Source: Lachnospiraceae bacterium (GTDB lineage: Bacteria; Bacillota_A; Clostridia; Lachnospirales; Lachnospiraceae). Taken from it: a DNA stretch of 12,190 nucleotides. Positions within the stretch are counted from its first letter, which is position 1, and each line of letters begins with the position of its first letter. Under the pieces are notes generated by a model. It searched no databases and was not told the origin of the DNA. It worked only from the letters and a program-made list of their open reading frames with translations. Made by a program: the position numbers and the translations under genes. Location: assembly GCA_017430765.1 (NCBI GenBank), contig JAFRMI010000004.1, positions 1 through 12,190 on the forward strand, written 5' to 3'. Below, in pieces: positions 6,259-12,190 of this stretch.

Positions 6259-7080
6259 TTATACGCGCCATTCCACCCCCAGTTTTCCGAGCTCTTCCTG
6301 GGCGTCCGGATAGGACGTGAAGCGGAGCGCCGCGAATCCGACGGCCCGGGCGCCTTTTATATTCTTTTCGCTGTCATCGATAAAGACCGCGCGCCCCGGA
6401 TCGATCCCGTACCGCTCAATCAGAATTTGAAAGATCTCCGGGTGGGGCTTGATGCAGTGCTCCTTAAAGGACCAGACGCCGCCCTTCATGCGCTCCGTAA
6501 AGCGAAGAAGCCCGGACTCCATCAGGAGTTCGTAATTCCGTCTGTTCCAGTTGGACAGGAAGTAGACATTGTAGCCCTGGTGGATGAGCGCATTGACCCA
6601 GCTTTCCGTGTACCAGAACAGGGAGCAGGCTTCTTCCATCGATGAAAGGACAAGCCGGATGGGCTCCGCATAGTCAGGATAGGCTTTACAGAATTCCTCA
6701 ATGACCTCTTCATTGGAAGAAAGGCCGAGATCGAGCTTCTCCCAGATCGCCGAGTAGGCGACATGTTCCTGCATAAAGTCGATGGTTTCATCGCTGACGC
6801 CGTGCGCTTTCGCGTATTCTTCCCAGGCAAAATCGACGAGGACGCCTCCCAGGTCAAAGATCACCGTATCGATCACAGGTGATTTCTGCGGCCTGACGAC
6901 CCGCGCGACCATGAGAACCAGATAGAGAAAGACCGGAATCAGGATGGTGCATCCCAGGGAAGCGCGGAAGAGCTGCTGTGCCGCGGGGGTTTTAAAACAT
7001 GCGGCAATGAAGGTCACAAGGTAGAGAAGAAGCAGGCACACGATGCCGACGACGGCAAGAATCTGTTTGATTGTCTTCAT
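6259..7080 (-). CDS. Membrane-anchored HAD-family hydrolase
   Basis: The 273-residue product has two N-terminal hydrophobic segments (about 7-29 and 42-62), then a HAD domain. Predicted topology is a hairpin in the membrane with the catalytic domain in the cytoplasm. The HAD motifs are FDLGGVLVD with nucleophile Asp76, Ser176 in FLSNWN (motif II), Lys211 in K-P-H-P-E-I-F (motif III) and Asp235-Asp236 (motif IV). Most HAD phosphatases have Asp two residues after the nucleophile as general acid; here it is Gly78, as in the YihX-like DLGG/DLGN group. The segment between motifs I and II is a helical cap, so a small phosphorylated substrate is likely. CTCCCT (7085-7090, complement) gives the SD. 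The gene converges on the secreted-protein gene with 5 nt between stops. The substrate is unknown. Confidence 0.87.
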   Translation of the reverse strand: MKTIKQILAVVGIVCLLLLYLVTFIAACFKTPAAQQLFRASLGCTILIPVFLYLVLMVARVVRPQKSPVIDTVIFDLGGVLVDFAWEEYAKAHGVSDETIDFMQEHVAYSAIWEKLDLGLSSNEEVIEEFCKAYPDYAEPIRLVLSSMEEACSLFWYTESWVNALIHQGYNVYFLSNWNRRNYELLMESGLLRFTERMKGGVWSFKEHCIKPHPEIFQILIERYGIDPGRAVFIDDSEKNIKGARAVGFAALRFTSYPDAQEELGKLGVEWRV

Positions 7081-7116
7081 AAGACTCCCTCTATTCGTAA
7101 AAGTAAGATTGTTCTT

Positions 7117-7144
7117 ATTCTAACGCAGAACCGTCTCTTGATAA
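7117..7144 (-). promoter_or_regulatory. Possible promoter of the HAD gene, overlapping the SEC-C promoter
   Basis: On the minus strand, TTATCA (complement of 7139-7144) is followed after 16 nt by TAGAAT (complement of 7117-7122). Matches are four and five of six. Its -35 shares bases with the -35 of the + strand promoter, so the two polymerases would compete. Confidence 0.35.
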
Positions 7145-7166
7145 AGAGAAATGAGTATGTTATAGT
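7138..7166 (+). promoter_or_regulatory. Strong promoter of the SEC-C protein gene
   Basis: TTGATA (7138-7143), 17 nt, then TATAGT (7161-7166), with TGT just before the -10 as in extended -10 promoters. Each hexamer matches five of six consensus bases. The start would be near 7173, about 27 nt before the ATG. Confidence 0.7.
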
Positions 7167-7199
7167 TGCGGATAGCATTGTTCCGAGAAGGAGAGAATC

Positions 7200-7763
7200 A
7201 TGGCAGACAGAAATGAGACTTCAGAGATTATTGAAGAAGAGCTGAAGGTAGATAAAAATTCGCTGCTTGGAAAGTGGCGGGCAAAGGCATATGACCAGAA
7301 GGCGAATAAAGGATGGCTGCAGAGATTCTGGAAGGAGTATTTCCAGACAGAGAAGGGAATCTATGAGCAGCTCCTTATGGATCCGGATACGGAAGTCCGC
7401 GGCACGGTGAAGGAACTGGCGGAGAAGTATGAGGTGGAACTGGAAACAATGGTCGGTTTCCTGGACGGCATCAATGACTCTCTTGTCACACCGAATCCGA
7501 TCGAGACGATGGACGAAGATACGGAAGTGAGCCTTCTTTTTGACAAGACGAAGCTCTATAAGAATATGGTCGACGCGAAAGCCGACTGGCTCTATGAGCT
7601 TCCGGTCTGGGACACGATCTTTACGAAGGAAAAGCAGCATGAGCTGTATCTGGAGCAGAAAAAGTCCGGTACGATTATCAAGCCGAAGAAGATCGGAAGA
7701 AATGATCCGTGTCCGTGCGGCAGCGGGAAGAAGTACAAGCAGTGCTGCGGGAAAAACGCGTAA
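7200..7763 (+). CDS. SEC-C motif protein of unknown function
   Basis: This 187-residue, highly charged cytoplasmic protein ends in a SEC-C zinc-binding motif: [18 protein letters not shown], with ligands Cys171, Cys173, Cys182 and Cys183. The same motif ends many SecA proteins, where it binds zinc and contacts SecB or ribosomes, but there is no SecA motor here. The N-terminal ~160 residues look helical, rich in Lys, Glu and Trp, and I cannot assign them to a known enzyme. There is no signal peptide or membrane segment. AAGGAGAG before the ATG is a strong SD. The gene has its own promoter and is divergent from the HAD gene. No clear terminator follows; a weak 6-bp hairpin near 7792-7814 lacks a T-run. 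A zinc-dependent interaction role is plausible but unproven. Confidence 0.85.
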   Translation: MADRNETSEIIEEELKVDKNSLLGKWRAKAYDQKANKGWLQRFWKEYFQTEKGIYEQLLMDPDTEVRGTVKELAEKYEVELETMVGFLDGINDSLVTPNPIETMDEDTEVSLLFDKTKLYKNMVDAKADWLYELPVWDTIFTKEKQHELYLEQKKSGTIIKPKKIGRNDPCPCGSGKKYKQCCGKNA

Positions 7764-7849
7764 ATTGCTGTCCGGGCAGCGCCCCTGCATATCTCCGGCC
7801 TGCCATTACGGAGAAGAAGCGCTGTACACTTGATCCTGTAAGAAAAAGC

Positions 7850-7879
7850 TTGACACCTCATGGCGGGGTGTGATAGAGT
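7850..7879 (+). promoter_or_regulatory. Promoter of the infC-rpmI-rplT operon
   Basis: Consensus TTGACA (7850-7855), 18 nt, then TAGAGT (7874-7879), preceded by TGA as an extended -10. The start should be near 7886, giving a leader of about 260 nt. A perfect -35 fits a highly expressed ribosomal operon. Confidence 0.7.
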
Positions 7880-7885
7880 AGCAAT

Positions 7886-8148
7886 GTTGTAAAAAGCAGA
7901 GTGTCCACTCTCACCCCGGAACGCGTAAGTGAAGGGCGTCGATCAACAGCAGACAGACAGCATATGCTGTCGTTTCGCGTGTGAATTGATGTTGACGGGT
8001 GGCCTGTGCCATCCGTTTTTTTCGTCGAACAGGAAATGCCGCAGAGACGTTCCTCTTCCCGATTCCATGGATAGACAGGCACACGCATGACGGAGAGGAG
8101 AAGGTCATCTTCCTGCGAAGGAGCAGGTCTTAACGGGAGGGTAGTAAC
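7886..8148 (+). ncRNA. Leader RNA of the infC operon (probable L20 leader, attenuator type)
   Basis: Firmicute infC operons commonly carry a cis-acting leader in which ribosomal protein L20 promotes early termination. This leader has the expected parts. A small hairpin pairs AGAGT (7898-7902) with ACTCT (7907-7911). A long-range helix pairs ACGCG (7921-7925) with CGCGT (7976-7980) and encloses the hairpin GACAGC (7956-7961) with GCTGTC (7966-7971). An intrinsic terminator follows at 7995-8022. CTCACCC-region bases 7911-7916 can pair with 7997-8002 in the terminator's 5' arm, a candidate antiterminator. TCAACA (7943-7948) can pair with TGTTGA (7990-7995), crossing the long-range helix as a pseudoknot. 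Gene context and terminator are strong; the exact fold is my inference. Confidence 0.75.
7995..8022 (+). terminator. Intrinsic terminator (attenuator) inside the infC leader
   Basis: ACGGGTGGC (7995-8003) pairs with GCCATCCGT (8008-8016) over nine base pairs, including one G-U, with loop CTGT. Seven T follow (8016-8022, the first also closing the stem). It lies about 125 nt before the infC start, so read-through decides operon expression. Confidence 0.88.
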
Positions 8149-8655
8149 ATTAGCGATTATATGATTAACGAGCAGATCCGCGACCGCGAGGTCCGTCTGA
8201 TCGGAGTAAATGGTGAGCAGCTGGGCATTATGTCTGCCCGGGAAGCGCAGATGAAGGCGGACGAGGCGGGACTCGACCTTGTCAAGATTGCGCCGAAGGC
8301 GCAGCCGCCGGTCTGCAAGATTATCGATTACAGCAAGTATCGCTACGAGCAGTCCCGCAAGGAGAAAGAAGCGCGCAGAAAGCAGAAGATTGTTGAGATC
8401 AAGGAGGTCCGTATGTCTCCCAACATCGATACGAACGATCTCAACACGAAGATTGCCGCTGCGCGGAAATTCATCCAGAAGGGCAATAAGGTAAAAGTCA
8501 GCATCCGCTTCCGCGGACGTGAACTGGCGCACACGGCGGCCAGCCGCCCGATGCTCGAGGAGTTTGCGAAAGAACTCGCCGACATCGCGGTCGTGGACAA
8601 ACCTCCCAAGATGGAAGGCCGCTTTATGACCATGTTCCTGGCAGAGAAAAAGTAA
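8149..8655 (+). CDS. infC: Translation initiation factor IF-3, with AUU start codon
   Basis: IF3 binds the 30S subunit, keeps 50S away and checks start codon pairing. The start is taken as ATT at 8149, not ATG at 8161. GGGAGG (8135-8140) lies 8 nt before the ATT but 20 nt before the ATG, and an in-frame TAA (8131-8133) excludes anything further upstream. From ATT the protein has 168 residues. It shows the N-terminal I-N-E-Q-I-R-x-R-E-V-R-L-I block and the IF3 signature region KIIDYSKYRYEQ. A Lys/Arg-rich linker and the C-terminal domain with K-V-K-V-S-I-R-F-R-G-R follow. Non-AUG starts are the rule for infC and let IF3 repress its own translation. It heads an operon with rpmI, 18 nt downstream, and rplT. 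Confidence 0.95.
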   Translation: MSDYMINEQIRDREVRLIGVNGEQLGIMSAREAQMKADEAGLDLVKIAPKAQPPVCKIIDYSKYRYEQSRKEKEARRKQKIVEIKEVRMSPNIDTNDLNTKIAAARKFIQKGNKVKVSIRFRGRELAHTAASRPMLEEFAKELADIAVVDKPPKMEGRFMTMFLAEKK

Positions 8656-8673
8656 AGAGAGGAGATACGGATT

Positions 8674-8871
8674 ATGCCTAAAATGAAGACCAAGAGAGCT
8701 GCTGCGAAGCGTTTTCATGCGACCGGTACCGGCAAGCTCAAGAGAATGAAAGCTTACAAGAGCCACATCCTGACCAAGAAGGATCGCAAGACGAAGAGAA
8801 ACCTGAGACATGCGACGATCACGGATCCGTCCAACGCTAAGGTCATGAAGAAGATCTTACCGTACATCTGA
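8674..8871 (+). CDS. rpmI: 50S ribosomal protein L35
   Basis: This 65-residue, very basic protein is a large-subunit component. The start [14 protein letters not shown] and the G-T-G-K-L-K-R block are typical of bacterial L35, as is the length. The SD GAGAGGAG, about 12 nt before the ATG, and the 18-nt gap after infC indicate the usual operon. In this operon L35 is normally made in step with L20 through shared leader control. There is nothing unusual in the sequence. Confidence 0.98.
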   Translation: MPKMKTKRAAAKRFHATGTGKLKRMKAYKSHILTKKDRKTKRNLRHATITDPSNAKVMKKILPYI

Positions 8872-8889
8872 TAAAAGGGAGGGAATGAC

Positions 8890-9240
8890 ATGGCAAGAAT
8901 TAAAGGCGGCTTAAACGCCAGAAAGAGACATAACCGCACACTGAAGCTCGCAAAGGGCTATTACGGTGCAAGATCAAAGCAGTACAGAATCGCCAAGCAG
9001 TCCGTGATGCGTGCTCTCGCGAGCGCATACAAGGGCCGCAAGCAGAAGAAGAGAGACTTCAGAAGACTGTGGATCGCCCGCATCGGCGCTGCAGCAAGAA
9101 TCAACGGCATGAATTACAGTTCCTTCATGCATGGGCTGAAGGTCGCGAATATTGACATCAACCGCAAGGTGCTGGCCGATATCGCTGTCAACGATCCTGA
9201 TGGATTCAAGACCCTTGTTGAGGCTGCTAAGAACGCATAA
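8890..9240 (+). CDS. rplT: 50S ribosomal protein L20, likely operon regulator
   Basis: L20 is a 23S rRNA-binding protein needed early in 50S assembly. The 116-residue chain starts M-A-R-I-K-G-G and has the long basic N-terminal tail, the R-R-L-W-I-A-R-I block and a globular C-terminal domain ending in L-V-E-A-A-K-N-A. Length matches the family. GGGAGGG before the ATG is a strong SD, and the gene starts 18 nt after rpmI. In Firmicutes free L20 binds the infC leader and favours termination, closing a feedback loop; the leader at 7886-8148 fits that. A terminator follows at 9258-9292. Confidence 0.98.
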   Translation: MARIKGGLNARKRHNRTLKLAKGYYGARSKQYRIAKQSVMRALASAYKGRKQKKRDFRRLWIARIGAAARINGMNYSSFMHGLKVANIDINRKVLADIAVNDPDGFKTLVEAAKNA

Positions 9241-9257
9241 TCGAATCAGAATGGCAC

Positions 9258-9292
9258 AACGGACATACGGGTGATACCGTGTGTCCGTTTTT
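9258..9292 (+). terminator. Intrinsic terminator of the infC-rpmI-rplT operon
   Basis: ACGGACA (9259-9265) pairs with TGTCCGT (9282-9288). The helix continues inward through TACGG (9266-9270) with CCGTG (9277-9281), giving 12 pairs with one G-U and loop GTGATA. Five T follow (9288-9292). It lies 18 nt after the rplT stop. Confidence 0.9.
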
Positions 9293-9393
9293 GTAACGAT
9301 TCAGCATTCCCGCAGCCCCGTGTTTTACGATCTCGGCAGGATTCTGTTTCCCGGCGAAGCCGGAGCCGGTTCTGCTGACGGAATGGAGCAATT

Positions 9394-10734
9394 ATGGATC
9401 TATTTGACTATATGCAGGAAAAGCAGCTTGAAAATGAGTCGCCTCTCGCTCTCCGCATGCGTCCGCGCACGCTTGAAGAAGTTGTCGGACAGGAGCACAT
9501 CATCGGGCCGGGACGTCTGCTTTACCGCGCGATCAAAGCGGACAGGCTGAGTTCCGTGATTTTCTTCGGACCTCCGGGAACAGGCAAAACATCTCTTGCC
9601 CGTGTCATCGCCAACACGACGCACGCGGAGTTCCGGCAGCTGAACGCCACCACCTCCGGAAAAAAAGAGATGGAAGCTGTGACTGAAGAAGCCAGGCAGA
9701 AACTGGGAGGATACGGGAAACGGACCATCCTGTTTATCGATGAGATTCACCGGTTCAATAAAGCGCAGCAGGATTATCTGCTTCCCTTTGTTGAAGACGG
9801 CACCGTGATCCTGATCGGGGCGACGACGGAAAACCCGTACTTTGAAGTCAATTCCGCGCTTCTTTCCAGGTCGACGGTATTTGAACTGAAGCCGCTTTCA
9901 CGTGAGAATATTGAGGAGCTTCTGATAAGGACCATGAAGGATCCCGAAAGAGGACTCGGTAGTTACAGGGCCGTACTTACGGATGAAGCCAGGGCGTTCC
10001 TGGCGGACGTCGCGGGAGGCGATGCCAGGGCGGCGCTCAATGCGGTGGAGCTGGCCGTGATGACGACGGATCGGAATCCGGACGGGACGATGACGATCGA
10101 TCTGTCTGTCGCGGAGGACTGCATTCAGAAGAGGGCGGTGCGGTATGACAAGAGTGGTGACCAGCATTACGACACCATCTCCGCATTTATTAAAAGCATG
10201 CGGGGATCGGATCCGGACGCCGCCGTCTTCTACCTCGCCAAAATGCTCGAGGCCGGGGAAGACATCCGCTTCATCGCGCGGCGTATCATGATCTGCGCCT
10301 CGGAGGACGTCGGAAATGCGGATCCGCGCGCCCTCATCCTCGCCGTTTCGGCGGCGCAGGCCGTTGAGCGGATCGGTCTGCCGGAGTCGCAGCTCATCCT
10401 CGCGCAGGCGGCCATCTATGTCGCGTCCGCGCCTAAGAGCAATGCCTGTACGAATGCGGTCTTCGCCGCCCGGACCTGTGTCCGCGGGACCAAGACAACG
10501 GTTCCTCCGCACCTGCAGGACGCGCATTACCGGGGACATGAAAATCTCGGCCGCGGAATCGGCTACAAATATGCCCATGATTATCCGAACCATTACGTGG
10601 AACAGCAATATCTGCCGGACGAAATCCGCGGCTCTGTCTTTTACGAGCCGGACGGAATTGGCTATGAGGCAGAAATCATGGATTATTTAAAAAAGATAAA
10701 GGAAATCCCCCATAAAGGGAATGGCGATTCGTAA
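9394..10734 (+). CDS. rarA: Replication-associated recombination AAA+ ATPase RarA (MgsA)
   Basis: RarA/MgsA, related to eukaryotic WRNIP1, is a tetrameric AAA+ ATPase that acts at stalled replication forks with SSB. The 446-residue chain has Walker A GPPGTGKT (59-66), Walker B ILFIDE (112-117) followed by I-H-R-F, sensor 1 GATTENP (142-148) and the S-R finger region at Arg159. The C-terminal part from about His258 ([19 protein letters not shown]) is the family's tetramerisation domain, which separates it from RuvB and clamp loaders. The N-terminal D-L-F-D-Y and L-A-x-R-M-R-P block is typical. The SD is modest, GGAG (9385-9388). The gene lies about 100 nt after the operon terminator, and I found no convincing promoter. 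A large hairpin follows the stop. Confidence 0.95.
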   Translation: MDLFDYMQEKQLENESPLALRMRPRTLEEVVGQEHIIGPGRLLYRAIKADRLSSVIFFGPPGTGKTSLARVIANTTHAEFRQLNATTSGKKEMEAVTEEARQKLGGYGKRTILFIDEIHRFNKAQQDYLLPFVEDGTVILIGATTENPYFEVNSALLSRSTVFELKPLSRENIEELLIRTMKDPERGLGSYRAVLTDEARAFLADVAGGDARAALNAVELAVMTTDRNPDGTMTIDLSVAEDCIQKRAVRYDKSGDQHYDTISAFIKSMRGSDPDAAVFYLAKMLEAGEDIRFIARRIMICASEDVGNADPRALILAVSAAQAVERIGLPESQLILAQAAIYVASAPKSNACTNAVFAARTCVRGTKTTVPPHLQDAHYRGHENLGRGIGYKYAHDYPNHYVEQQYLPDEIRGSVFYEPDGIGYEAEIMDYLKKIKEIPHKGNGDS

Positions 10735-10739
10735 ATCGT

Positions 10740-10806
10740 AAAGGGGTATCACCCCTATGCTGCCGGATGCACTTACGGGCCGGCGCCTGCGGGTGATACC
10801 CCTTTT
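10740..10806 (+). terminator. Large inverted repeat after rarA, probable terminator
   Basis: A 15-bp perfect stem, AAAGGGGTATCACCC (10740-10754) with its complement at 10791-10805, closes a 36-nt loop. The loop has its own GCCGG (10762-10766) and CCGGC (10780-10784) helix. Only four T follow (10803-10806), and two of them would be in the stem. The site is between convergent genes, so it may stop both transcripts. The long loop also resembles a small mobile or REP-like repeat, but only one copy is in the window. Confidence 0.65.
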
Positions 10807-10909
10807 GCGGCTTCAAATCTGCTATATTTAAACATTTTTTAACAGGAATGCCCCTGCCCAATAAGAGGGGATGAACTGCTTCTGTTTTTGTCCTTCCGCT
10901 GTCTTTTTG
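10807..10909. other. AT-rich tail-to-tail intergenic stretch
   Basis: No gene is supported here. It holds an A/T-rich patch around 10825-10850 and a weak helix, CCCCT (10852-10856) with AGGGG (10866-10870). Neither looks like a standard terminator. Confidence 0.35.
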
Positions 10910-11425
10910 TCACAGAAGAGATGTCATGACATCGACATAGATCCCCGTCGCCTTCTCCGGCCACCTCTCGCACACCCGGTCCGCCTCTTCTTCCGTCGTG
11001 ACGTTAATGGTGAGATCGATCACGGTCTCCCGCCCTTCTTTTACGCGGCAGTGGACGGCATAGGCGCCGTCTTCAGTGAGCTCCCAGTCCGCGATCATGC
11101 AGCTCTCATTGCGCAGCTCAAAGGCGTTATCATGCAGGTATTTGTCGATATCTTTCTTGATCGCATAGGAAATATCGCCGGAGAAGTATTCCAGTGTCTT
11201 TTCCCCGTCGATGGTGGCGGTGTACTGGGAGGTATTCCGGATCGTCTCGACCGTGATCAGGTTCGCGTCGATGAGGTCGTGGATCGCCTCCTGAATATGA
11301 AAATAGTCTGTATACTCCTGATCGATCATAAATTCCGTGATCTGTGTATTGGAGAGCGGAAAATTCACCTTCCGAAGCATATACAGAATAATCAGTTTGT
11401 ACAGAGTAAGCCCCTCAGCCATCAT
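10910..11425 (-). CDS. DUF4364-like protein with probable N-terminal winged helix
   Basis: This 171-residue cytoplasmic protein looks like the DUF4364 family common in Clostridia, recognised from memory by L-T-L-Y-K-L-I-I-L-Y-M-L near the start. The first ~75 residues have a winged-helix pattern: a long helix, a segment with S-N-T-Q-I-T-E-F, a helix with I-Q-E-A-I-H-D-L-I, then a beta wing (L-I-T-V-E-T...Y-T-A-T). This suggests DNA binding or a protein-interaction derivative. The C-terminal half is mixed alpha/beta with no catalytic motif I can see. Two adjacent ATGs could start it, at 11425 or 11422; AAAGGAG (11430-11436, complement) is 4 nt from the first and 7 from the second, so the second may be real. 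It is divergent from the second lipoprotein gene, so regulating that gene is possible but unproven. Confidence 0.85.
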   Translation of the reverse strand: MMAEGLTLYKLIILYMLRKVNFPLSNTQITEFMIDQEYTDYFHIQEAIHDLIDANLITVETIRNTSQYTATIDGEKTLEYFSGDISYAIKKDIDKYLHDNAFELRNESCMIADWELTEDGAYAVHCRVKEGRETVIDLTINVTTEEEADRVCERWPEKATGIYVDVMTSLL

Positions 11426-11471
11426 ATCTCTCCTTTATACCTGAACTCCATAAGGAATATCCATTCTAAAA

Positions 11472-11502
11472 GCATCTTAGCAGATGCGGGGGAGAGGGGC
11501 AA
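11472..11502 (-). promoter_or_regulatory. Probable promoter of the DUF4364-like gene with an inverted repeat at the -10
   Basis: On the minus strand, TTGCCC (complement of 11497-11502), 17 nt, then TAAGAT (complement of 11474-11479), preceded by TGC. Matches are four of six in each hexamer plus the extended -10. GCATCT (11472-11477) and AGATGC (11482-11487) form a perfect inverted repeat over the -10, a plausible operator. Confidence 0.5.
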
Positions 11503-11511
11503 GATTTCCAG

Positions 11512-11540
11512 TTGAATTTAGCACACTACAATGCTAAAAT
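11512..11540 (+). promoter_or_regulatory. Promoter of the second lipoprotein gene with an internal inverted repeat
   Basis: TTGAAT (11512-11517), 17 nt, then TAAAAT (11535-11540), preceded by TGC. TTTAGCA (11517-11523) and TGCTAAA (11532-11538) are perfect inverse complements 8 nt apart, lying between and over the promoter boxes. A dimeric regulator bound there would block polymerase. The start should be near 11547. Confidence 0.65.
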
Positions 11541-11588
11541 GGAGTACTGTAAAGTATTAACTTATAAAAGCAGGAGGAGAAAGTTATT

Positions 11589-12190
11589 ATGAGTGTGAAA
11601 AAGATGATGGCAGTTATCCTGTCAATGGTCTTTGCAGTATCTGTTGTGGCGTGCGGTTCTTCTTCCGGTACGGAAGCAGCCAAGGAGGCGGATGCCTCTG
11701 CTGCTGCAGGCAGTGCTGTGGAAACGATCAAGGAGAACGGGAAGGTCATCATGATGACGAATGCGGAGTTTGAGCCCTTCGAGTTCAAAGACGGGGATGC
11801 ATTTGCCGGAATCGATATTGAAATTTCACAGAAGATCGCGGATGAACTCGGCGTGGAGCTTGAGATTTCCGATATCGCTTTCGATTCCCTGATCCCGAGC
11901 CTCAACGCCGGCAAGGCGGACTTCATCGCCGCCGGCATGACCGCTACGGAGGACCGCAGAAAGAACGTGGACTTCTCGAACAGCTATTTCAATGCGTCGC
12001 AGTCGATCATTGTACTTAAGGACAGCGCGATCGCCGGAAGAGCGGACCTCAATGACAAGGTCGTCGGCGTACAGCAGGGGACAACAGGAGACGTGTACTG
12101 CACGAACGAGGACGGCTCCAGTGATGTCAAGGTGAAGGAAGTCAGAAGATACCCCAAGGGCATGGACGCGGTCTCCGACCTGATTGCCGG
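11589..12190 (+). CDS. Second amino-acid ABC substrate-binding lipoprotein, cut by window end
   Basis: The first 200 codons of a family 3 substrate-binding protein are present, open to the window edge. The N-terminus has Lys4-Lys5, a hydrophobic stretch and the lipobox V-V-A-C with lipidated Cys22, then a Ser/Ala/Glu tether. The signature GIDIEISQKIADEL and the block GMTATEDRRKNVDFSNSYF follow. This block keeps the ligand-binding arginine, Arg123, that the first lipoprotein lacks, so a normal alpha-amino acid ligand is likely. GVQQGTTGD near residue 170 is the family's phosphate-like loop of the second lobe. The SD is strong, AGGAGGAGA (about 11572-11580), 8 nt before the ATG. It likely heads a second importer operon continuing to the right. 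It is related to, but not a recent copy of, the first lipoprotein. Confidence 0.93.
   Translation, partial: MSVKKMMAVILSMVFAVSVVACGSSSGTEAAKEADASAAAGSAVETIKENGKVIMMTNAEFEPFEFKDGDAFAGIDIEISQKIADELGVELEISDIAFDSLIPSLNAGKADFIAAGMTATEDRRKNVDFSNSYFNASQSIIVLKDSAIAGRADLNDKVVGVQQGTTGDVYCTNEDGSSDVKVKEVRRYPKGMDAVSDLIA

Noticed and set aside
7858..8811. Minus-strand reading frame of 317 codons across the infC leader and rpmI
   Set aside because: It is antisense to infC, rpmI and the structured leader, with no family resemblance.
9281..9550. Plus-strand frame of 89 codons overlapping the start of rarA
   Set aside because: It begins inside the terminator of the rplT operon and overlaps rarA in another frame; no SD or domain is present.
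10871..11515. Plus-strand reading frame of 214 codons opposite the DUF4364-like gene
   Set aside because: The minus-strand gene has a proper ribosome site and a recognisable family start. The plus frame lacks a suitable ribosome site and runs through the divergent promoters.

Overview
This window reads as a stretch of chromosome from a Clostridia-type Firmicute, most likely a Lachnospiraceae relative. The reasons are strong Shine-Dalgarno (SD) sequences before almost every gene, an infC-rpmI-rplT operon with a terminator-bearing leader, a DUF4364-type protein, a SEC-C protein, and family 3 (polar amino acid) ABC lipoproteins. Base composition is moderately GC-rich and even throughout. I saw no insertion sequence, phage gene, CRISPR array, tRNA or rRNA.

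Layout. (1) 1-2750: an amino-acid ABC importer, with lipoprotein, permease and ATPase on the + strand separated by unusually long gaps of 269 and 116 nt. (2) 2784-6253: a purine unit with its own promoter. purB (a form resembling the animal enzyme) is followed by a structured 120-nt gap, then purA (a divergent form), then a small secreted protein that starts 2 nt after the purA stop. (3) 6259-7080: on the minus strand, a membrane-anchored HAD-family phosphatase-like protein, convergent with the secreted gene (5 nt between stops). (4) 7138-7763: a SEC-C protein with its own strong promoter. (5) 7850-9293: the translation operon infC-rpmI-rplT, with a promoter, a ~260-nt leader carrying an intrinsic terminator, an AUU start for IF3 and a final terminator. 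(6) 9394-10734: rarA, followed by a large hairpin. (7) 10910-11425: a DUF4364-like protein on the minus strand. (8) 11426-12190: a divergent regulatory region and the first 200 codons of a second amino-acid-binding lipoprotein, cut by the window edge.

How the genes fit together. purB and purA supply the two steps of the IMP-to-AMP branch, and PurB also acts earlier in IMP synthesis. The infC operon appears controlled at two levels, by leader termination (L20 type) and by the AUU start (IF3 type). The two lipoproteins have similar promoter regions, suggesting common control, but the first lacks the arginine that normally holds an amino acid's carboxylate while the second keeps it.

Nothing here is a clear new defence or mobile system; most of the window is housekeeping. 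The points most worth a second look are the purB-purA intergenic RNA, the variant PurA motifs, the missing ligand arginine in the first lipoprotein and the shared promoter block. All calls come from reading sequence and remembered family features; no search was run.
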